This document shows positions 7,252 to 11,734 of a stretch of DNA of 11,734 bases, piece by piece. The DNA lies in the NCBI GenBank assembly GCA_903860995.1, contig CAIOSS010000139.1, forward strand, positions 1-11,734, written 5' to 3'. The stretch's first letter is position 1. Every line of letters starts with the position of its first letter. Both the position numbers and the translations under genes were made by a program. The stretch comes from an uncultured delta proteobacterium (lineage in GTDB: Bacteria > Myxococcota_A > Polyangia > Polyangiales > Ga0077539). The notes below the pieces were generated by a model, which was not told where the DNA came from, ran no database searches, and saw only the letters and a list, made by a program, of their open reading frames with translations.

Positions 7252-7784
7252 GGCGCCGCGAGCCCCGCCACCCACACGCGCATGCAGCTGATCTCCGCCG
7301 CGCTGAGGGCCGTCTGGCCGAGCGGCATGCGGCTGCCGCAGCCCGGCGAGGCGCCCAGCTTCACCAACATCAGGCTCGCCTGGGGCCGCGCGCGATCGAT
7401 GAGCAGCACCCCGCGGCAGTTGGTTGTCGCGCGCACGCCGACGAGGCGACGCGCGAGGTCTGGCGAGGCGAGGTCCAGGCCCGCCGCGGGCTCGGCCGCG
7501 CCGTGGCAGTAGACCGTCGCGCAGGTGCGCGGGAGCAGCGTGCCCTCGACGTACGCCGCGCACGGGCTCGCCGCGTCGACGCCCGTGGTCGCCGCGTCCG
7601 TCACCGCCGCCGCAGGGACGTCGTCCTCCACCGCGGGTACCGGCACGTCGACGGCCTCGCCCGCGTCGACGGCCTCGCCCGCGTCGACGACCAGCGGGGC
7701 GTCGGCGAAGAAGCGCGCCGGGTCGTCGATGGTCCCGGGGCAGGCCGTGAGAAGCGCCGCGAGCGTCACGAGGCGGAGCCTCAC
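7248..7784 (-). CDS. Small cytochrome-c-like lipoprotein with Cx4CH motif
   Basis: The 178-residue product starts at GTG 7784, which shares GTGA with the stop of the DUF1552 gene; the signal peptide begins there. The lipobox is LTAC with the lipidated cysteine at residue 15. Residues about 20-70 are an Asp/Ala/Val/Pro-rich tether. The C-terminal domain has CATVYCHG, with C88, C93 and H94. That is Cx4CH rather than the standard CxxCH haem site. It continues with AGLDL, four more cysteines or so, and SRMPLG at 151-156, where M153 sits like the distal Met ligand of planctomycete-type cytochrome c domains (PSCyt). It ends with the usual helix ISCMRVWVAGL. I infer either a variant c-type haem protein or a relative that lost haem and uses disulfides. 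It overlaps the beta-barrel gene by 4 bases. Confidence 0.8.
   Translation of the reverse strand: MRLRLVTLAALLTACPGTIDDPARFFADAPLVVDAGEAVDAGEAVDVPVPAVEDDVPAAAVTDAATTGVDAASPCAAYVEGTLLPRTCATVYCHGAAEPAAGLDLASPDLARRLVGVRATTNCRGVLLIDRARPQASLMLVKLGASPGCGSRMPLGQTALSAAEISCMRVWVAGLAAP
7651..7686 (-). repeat. Two perfect 18-bp copies in the cytochrome-like lipoprotein tether
   Basis: ACGGCCTCGCCCGCGTCG (plus-strand reading) occurs at 7651-7668 and 7669-7686. On the coding strand it encodes the duplicated VDAGEA of the acidic tether, so tether length is probably variable here as well. Confidence 0.85.
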
Positions 7785-9142
7785 GCCATGCTCACCGCGC
7801 CGAGGTTCTCGAGCACCCGCGTGCCCTCGAGCCCGAACGACGTGGCCGACGAGCCGAGCGCGCGCAGCAGGGCGAGGTAGAGGTTCGCGATGGGGCGCTC
7901 TTCGGCGTAGACGACGTGGCGGCCCGGGTCGAGCGCGCCGCCGCAGCGGCCCGCGAGCAGCACCGGCAGCCCGGAGTGGGTGTGCGAGTTGCCGTCGGCG
8001 ATCTCGCTGGAGAAGAGCGCCGCGGTGTTGTCGAGGAGGGAGGTTCCGTCGGGCTCGCGCATGGCGTCGAGCTGGGTCAGGAGGTTGGCGAACTGGCGCA
8101 CCTCCCAGGTGCCGATGGTCTGCAGCTTGGCCAGCTTGTCGGGGGCGGACATGTGGTGGCTGAGCTCGTGGTGCGCGCCCGGCGCCCCGATGAACGAGTA
8201 GTCGCGGCTGCTGCCCGCGTTGCCCAGCATGAAGGTGACCACCCGCGTGGCGTCGCAGCGCAGGGCCATGGCGGTGAGCTGGTTCATCACCCCGACGTGA
8301 TCGGTGAAGGCGAGGCCGTCGACGGGCCGCGGCGGGGCCGTGCAGCTCGCCGAGACCCCCGACGCGAGGATGCGGCGCTCGAGCTCGCGCACCGCCGTGA
8401 GGTACTGATCGAGCTTGTGCCGATCGGTGGCCCCGAGGGCCGACTGCAGCCGCGTGGCGTCGTCGCGCACGTAGTCGAGCACGCTGGCCTGGTAGACCTG
8501 ACGGCGCGCGCGAAGGGACTCCGACTCGCCGCCCGCGAAGAGCCGGTCGAAGACCACCGCGGGGTTGGTGAGCTTCGGCACCGGCGTCGTGGCGTCGGCC
8601 CAGGAGATGTTGCGCGCGTAGGCGCACGAGTAGCCCGAGTCGCAGCCCCCGGTGGCGGCCCCGCCGTCGACGCCGAGCTGCAGCGACGGGAGGCGCGTCG
8701 ACGACCCGACCGCGGCGGCGGCCACCTGGTCGAAGGAGACGCCGTTGCGCACGCCGGCCCCCTCGGTCTTCACGATGCGCGCGTTGGTGAGGTACGACCC
8801 GGTGCCGCGCGCGTGGTCGCCGGCGCCGTCGCTCACGCCGAGGTAGCTGGCCTGCGCGGGGCGGTTGGCGAGCCCGGAGAGCACCAGCACCTCCGAGCGC
8901 AGCGCGGCGAGCGGCGCGAGCATCGGCGGCAGCGCGTACGCGGCGCCCGCCGTCGCGGGGCGAAACGCGTTGGGGGTCGAGCCGTTGATGCCGCACGGCA
9001 CGTACCAGACGACGAGGCGTCGCGGCAGCTCGGGCACGCCCGCCGTCGCGCTGCGCCGCGGCCACAGGCTCTCCAACAGCGGAATCGACAGGGCGACGCC
9101 CGCGCCGCCGAGTAGCGCGCGCCGGGTGATTCGGGTGGTCAC
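7781..9142 (-). CDS. DUF1552 (HxxSHH) domain protein, Tat-exported
   Basis: The 453-residue product starts at GTG 9142, which has a good GGAGG Shine-Dalgarno inside the end of the upstream gene and a 4-base GTGA overlap with it. The N-terminus ITRRALLGGAGVALSIPLL is a twin-arginine signal, so the protein is probably exported folded, perhaps with a metal. The body matches DUF1552 in length and motifs: RRLVVWYVPCGIN near 41-53, GAGDHARGTGSYL near 107-118, the name-giving HxxSHH as HELSHH at 325-330, and SHTHSGLPVLLAG at 386-398. The clustered histidines suggest a metal site. The family is usually encoded beside DUF1592 proteins, as here, and its biochemical function is unknown. The start is also supported by the Tat motif lying only six residues in. 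Confidence 0.93.
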   Translation of the reverse strand: MTTRITRRALLGGAGVALSIPLLESLWPRRSATAGVPELPRRLVVWYVPCGINGSTPNAFRPATAGAAYALPPMLAPLAALRSEVLVLSGLANRPAQASYLGVSDGAGDHARGTGSYLTNARIVKTEGAGVRNGVSFDQVAAAAVGSSTRLPSLQLGVDGGAATGGCDSGYSCAYARNISWADATTPVPKLTNPAVVFDRLFAGGESESLRARRQVYQASVLDYVRDDATRLQSALGATDRHKLDQYLTAVRELERRILASGVSASCTAPPRPVDGLAFTDHVGVMNQLTAMALRCDATRVVTFMLGNAGSSRDYSFIGAPGAHHELSHHMSAPDKLAKLQTIGTWEVRQFANLLTQLDAMREPDGTSLLDNTAALFSSEIADGNSHTHSGLPVLLAGRCGGALDPGRHVVYAEERPIANLYLALLRALGSSATSFGLEGTRVLENLGAVSMA

Positions 9143-11334
9143 GGCGATCCTCCCGCGGGCTCGCCGCGGCGGTGGGTGAACGTGTAGCTCGTGGCGATGC
9201 GGGCGACGAGGTCGCGCAGGCGCATGCCGGCGGCGCCCCAGTCGCGGGCGAGCGCGTCGAGGCCCGCGTCGTCGGCGGGCTCCGGGCCGCGGCCGAGCGC
9301 GTAGGTGAACCACTGGCGCGCCACGCAGCGGGGGTAGCGCGGGTCGCGGGCGAGCAGCGCGGCGAGGTTGGCGGCGCCGTCGAAGGTGGCGTCGGTGCCC
9401 GGGAGCGTGCCGGTGGCGTCGATGGCGAAGCCGTTGTCGAGGGCGCGCCACGCGCCGACGGCGTCGAAGTGCTCGAAGGCGAACCCGATCGGATCCATGA
9501 GCGAGTGGCACGAGGCGCAGCGCGCGTCGGCGCGATGCTGCTCGAACCGGCGCCGCAGCGACCCGGTCGGAACCGCCTCGCTGCCGAGGCCCATCACGTC
9601 GGGCGGCGGCGGCGGCGGGGGCTCGCAGAGCAGCTGGTCGAGCACCCACTGCCCGCGGCGTACGGGCGAGGTGCGATCGGGGTGGCTGGTGACCGTGAGC
9701 ACCGACCCCTGCGTGAGCAGGCCCGCGCGCTCGCCCGTGAGCGCGACCCGGCGCACGCCCGCGCCCGGCGCGGCGGCGAGGCCGTAGAAGCGCGCGAGCG
9801 CGTCGTTGACGAAGCTGAAGGGCGCGGTGAGAAACTGGTCCATCGAGAGGTCTTCGCGCAGGAAGGCGTCGAAGTAGGCCTCGGTCTCGGCCCTGAACGC
9901 GGCGCGCAGCGCGGGGGTGTACGCCGCGAAGCGCGTCGGGTCGGCGTCGTGGTCGGCGAGCGAGCGGGTGTAGAGCCACTGCCCGGCGAAGTTGTCGGTG
10001 AGGGCGCGCGATTTCGGGTCGGCCAGCATGCGCTCGACCTGCGCGCGCAGCGTCGCGGGCTCGTGGAGGGCGCCGCGGTCGGCGAGCGCCGCGAGCGCGT
10101 CGTCGGGCATCGAGCTCCAGAGGAAGTACGACAGCCGCGCGGCGAGCTCGTGGTCGGTGAGCGTGTGGGGGGTGAGCGATGTCGGCGCGGCGTCGAGCTC
10201 GACGCGGAAGAGGAAGTGCGGCGACAGCAGCACGGCCTGCAGCGCGAGGCGGAGGCCCTCCTCGAAGCCCTCGCCCTGCGCGTGGGCGACGTCGACGAGC
10301 GCGGCGAGCCGGACGACCTCGTCGTCGGCGAGCGGCCGCCGCCACGCGCGCCGCCCGAAGGCCCGGATGACCGCGCGCGCGCACGCCGCCTCGCCCGCGG
10401 GGGCGCCGGGGTCGCAGGTGAGGATGCGGTCGCGCGCCACGTTGGGCGGGCCCACGAGGCCGATGGGCCCGTCGATGCGCACCCAGTCGACGTACAGGTT
10501 GCGGTCCTGCCTCGTGGGGCCGTCGTAGAAGTCGTTGGTGAAGCGGGCGGCGATGACCACCGGGGCGGCGGCGAGGGTGACGTCGGCGCCAAACTCGCCG
10601 GGCGCGGCCGCGACGTTGGGCACGGTGAAGCTCGCGGCCAGGGCGCCGTCGACGAGCAGGCTCATGCGGGCGTCGTCGGGCCCGCCGCGGCCCTGCCAGG
10701 CGCGCACGGTGATGTGATAGCGGCCCGCGCGCGTTGGCGTGAAGGGCGCGCGGAGGTCGCCGTTCGACCAGAGGGTCCACGCCGTGGCCGTGGCCGCGCC
10801 GACGGTGGCGGTGAGGGTCTCGGCCTCGAGCTGCACGCGCGCGGGCGGAATCACCGGGCTGCGCAGCGCCTCTGCGACGAGGGTCTCGGCCGCGCCCTGG
10901 TAGAGCTCGAGCTGCACGGGCGACAGGGTGAGGAGGTCGGCGATGTTGTCGAAGCCGTACCCGCGGTCGTCGGCGGGGAAGTCGTCGGCGGGCGTGCGCG
11001 TCGTGCCGAGCAGGTCGCGCACGGTGTTGTTGTACTCGGCGCGGTTGAGGCGGTGCAGCGTGACGCGGCCCGGGTCGGGCGGCCCCGCGGGCGTCACCGG
11101 AACATCCTCATGGCCCGCGAAGGGCACGTCGTCGACCGCGGGCACCGACGCGTCGTCGGCGACGATCAGCGAGCCCTCGGCCATGGGCACGTCGGCGGGC
11201 GTCGGGCGAATCAGCGCGGGCCCCACGGCGCCAGCATCGGCGGCGCGGGCGCCCACCGGCGGCGACACCTCGCCCACGCAACCGAGGGCGATCACCGCGA
11301 CTCCGAGCGCGCTCCGGCGCCATCGACGAACCAT
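9139..11334 (-). CDS. DUF1592-type lipoprotein with haem motif and inserted carbohydrate-binding-like domain
   Basis: The 731-residue first gene of the operon starts at ATG 11334 with GAAGGT upstream. Its signal ends in IALGC, with a probable lipidated C19. Residues 30-88 are an Asp/Val/Pro tether. The domain order is DUF1587 (LHRLNRAEYNNTVRDLLG, 93-110), a beta-sandwich resembling CBM-type modules (about 165-290, with AGRYHITVRAWQG, LLVDG and YVDWVRIDGP), DUF1595 (about 315-375, FGRRAWRRPL), DUF1592 (about 387-515, DHELAARLSYFLWSSMPDD), DUF1588 (about 530-630) with the proline run EPPPPPPPDVMG and the haem-type CASCH at 606-610, and DUF1585 (about 645-720). This is the full planctomycete/myxobacterial PSD-PSCyt3 architecture. 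Only one CxxCH is present and no N-terminal cytochrome domain, which may be supplied by the small lipoprotein downstream. Function of the family is not established; a periplasmic or surface redox role is inferred. Confidence 0.92.
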   Translation of the reverse strand: MVRRWRRSALGVAVIALGCVGEVSPPVGARAADAGAVGPALIRPTPADVPMAEGSLIVADDASVPAVDDVPFAGHEDVPVTPAGPPDPGRVTLHRLNRAEYNNTVRDLLGTTRTPADDFPADDRGYGFDNIADLLTLSPVQLELYQGAAETLVAEALRSPVIPPARVQLEAETLTATVGAATATAWTLWSNGDLRAPFTPTRAGRYHITVRAWQGRGGPDDARMSLLVDGALAASFTVPNVAAAPGEFGADVTLAAAPVVIAARFTNDFYDGPTRQDRNLYVDWVRIDGPIGLVGPPNVARDRILTCDPGAPAGEAACARAVIRAFGRRAWRRPLADDEVVRLAALVDVAHAQGEGFEEGLRLALQAVLLSPHFLFRVELDAAPTSLTPHTLTDHELAARLSYFLWSSMPDDALAALADRGALHEPATLRAQVERMLADPKSRALTDNFAGQWLYTRSLADHDADPTRFAAYTPALRAAFRAETEAYFDAFLREDLSMDQFLTAPFSFVNDALARFYGLAAAPGAGVRRVALTGERAGLLTQGSVLTVTSHPDRTSPVRRGQWVLDQLLCEPPPPPPPDVMGLGSEAVPTGSLRRRFEQHRADARCASCHSLMDPIGFAFEHFDAVGAWRALDNGFAIDATGTLPGTDATFDGAANLAALLARDPRYPRCVARQWFTYALGRGPEPADDAGLDALARDWGAAGMRLRDLVARIATSYTFTHRRGEPAGGSP

Positions 11335-11393
11335 GCAACGACCTTCACAAGCTCCGCGCCCGGCTGTCAACGAACATCCCAGTGACGCCGGCG
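11335..11393 (-). promoter_or_regulatory. Upstream region and probable promoter of the four-gene operon
   Basis: This 59-base gap lies between the operon's first ATG and the divergent transposase remnant, so the operon promoter is here or inside the remnant. On the minus strand a perfect TTGACA is at 11370-11365. The hexamer 17 bases downstream, TGAAGG, is a poor -10 and overlaps the Shine-Dalgarno, so TTGACA may be chance. No better pair is visible. Confidence 0.3.
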
Positions 11394-11408
11394 ATGCCTA
11401 CATCGCCG
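11389..11408. repeat. Perfect 8-bp inverted repeat upstream of the operon
   Basis: CGGCGATG (11389-11396) and CATCGCCG (11401-11408) are exact reverse complements around a 4-base CCTA loop. The repeat overlaps the first possible ATG of the transposase remnant (11394) and lies 55-74 bases upstream of the operon's first gene. It could be an operator or a transposon-end hairpin. Confidence 0.55.
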
Positions 11409-11734
11409 CAGCCTCTGCGCGGCTCAGCTCCGCCGTCGCGCGGGCTCGTCGCAGAGCTCGACGGGTTCAACCTGCACGCGGGCGTGTGCGTGGCGGCGGA
11501 CGACCGCGACGCGCTCGAACGGCTCTGCCGCTACATGGCGCGGCCCGCGGTGGCGAGCGGGCGGGTGAGCGTGCTGCCCGACGGCAACGTGGCGTACCGG
11601 GTGAAGTCGCCGCGCAGCGCGGGGGCGACGCACCGGGTGATGACGCCGATGGAGTTCATGGCCCGGCTGAGCGCGCTGGTGCCGCCGCCACGGACTCCGC
11701 TGGTGCGCTACCACGGCGTGCTGGCGCCCAACTC
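11394..11734 (+). pseudogene. N-terminally truncated IS91-family transposase, running off the window
   Basis: An open frame runs from ATG 11394 to the window end without a stop. The first 20 or so codons (Pro/Ser-rich) look unrelated to the transposase. Family resemblance begins at ELDGFNLHAGV (from 11454) and continues through DRDALERLCRYMARP, LPDGNVAYRVKSP, THRVMTPMEFMARLSAL and RYHGVLAPNS, all characteristic of the C-terminal half of IS91-type (Y2, rolling-circle) transposases. The family's N-terminal zinc-binding region and HUH catalytic region are missing, so this copy cannot be active unless rejoined elsewhere. The 3' part lies outside the window. A partial copy of the same sequence is at 5154-5265. 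Confidence 0.82.
11500..11611 (+). repeat. Direct repeat partner of 5154-5265
   Basis: These 112 bases match 5154-5265 with five substitutions and no gaps, in the same orientation and 6346 bases away. The five differences fall in GGCTC/GGCTG, CCGCT/CCGGT, GCGGG/GCGGC, GTGCT/GTGTT and GACGG/GATGG. The pair flanks the ConA-like lipoprotein gene and the four-gene operon. Confidence 0.9.

Noticed and set aside
7781..10780. DUF1552 frame extended upstream by 546 residues
   Set aside because: The extension is the wrong-frame shadow of the DUF1592 gene. The Tat signal and the GTGA overlap fix the start at 9142.
11365..11370. TTGACA as a -35 box for the operon
   Set aside because: Kept only as a weak note: the matching -10 position reads TGAAGG and coincides with the ribosome binding site, so a promoter in that register is unlikely.
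7916..11385. Long plus-strand open frames opposite the operon (for example 7916-9115 and 9172-11385)
   Set aside because: They are antisense shadows rich in Arg/Ala/Gly/Val with no recognisable domain, lying opposite genes with clear family motifs.

Overview
The window is very GC-rich DNA with the style of a Myxococcota (Polyangia-type) chromosome. Third codon positions are almost all G/C, many genes start with GTG, secreted lipoproteins on Asp/Ala/Val-rich tethers are frequent, there is a giant protein of repeated CGACG-type cysteine modules, and there is a DUF1592/DUF1552 gene pair of the kind common in myxobacteria and planctomycetes. The taxonomic call is inferred from gene content, not from a marker gene.

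Layout. Positions 1-397 are one long imperfect palindrome (arms about 1-184 and 236-397), probably a non-autonomous repeat element that may continue to the left. It abuts what looks like the broken 3' end of a DCC/DUF393 thiol-disulfide oxidoreductase gene (about 401-505). From 506 to 701 I see only a GCCCTC hexamer repeat and no gene. A 1440-residue lipoprotein with 29 tandem eight-cysteine modules follows (739-5061, +); its Shine-Dalgarno lies in one arm of an inverted repeat. The gap 5062-5383 holds a hairpin, a 112-bp scrap of an IS91-type transposase gene and what looks like the tail of an OmpA-family gene. Next is a 362-residue lipoprotein with an aspartate-every-four-residues tether and a concanavalin-A-like domain (5384-6472, +).

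Converging on it, 11 bp away, is a tightly packed four-gene operon on the minus strand. In transcription order it encodes a DUF1587/carbohydrate-binding-like/DUF1595/DUF1592/DUF1588/DUF1585 lipoprotein with a CxxCH haem motif (11334-9139), a Tat-exported DUF1552 (HxxSHH) protein (9142-7781), a small cytochrome-like lipoprotein with a Cx4CH motif (7784-7248) and a predicted outer-membrane beta-barrel (7251-6484). All three internal junctions are the same 4-base GTGA stop/start overlap, so the four products are probably made together. All four have export signals (three Sec-type, two of them lipoprotein signals, and one Tat), so I infer a cell-envelope redox or polysaccharide-handling assembly. 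Its substrate cannot be read from the sequence.

The window ends in a second, longer, N-terminally truncated IS91-type transposase fragment (11394 to the edge). It contains a copy of the 112-bp scrap at 5154-5265 (107 of 112 identical, same orientation). The ConA-like lipoprotein gene and the whole operon therefore lie between direct repeats of transposase DNA, which suggests past mobilisation or rearrangement of this 6.2-kb block.
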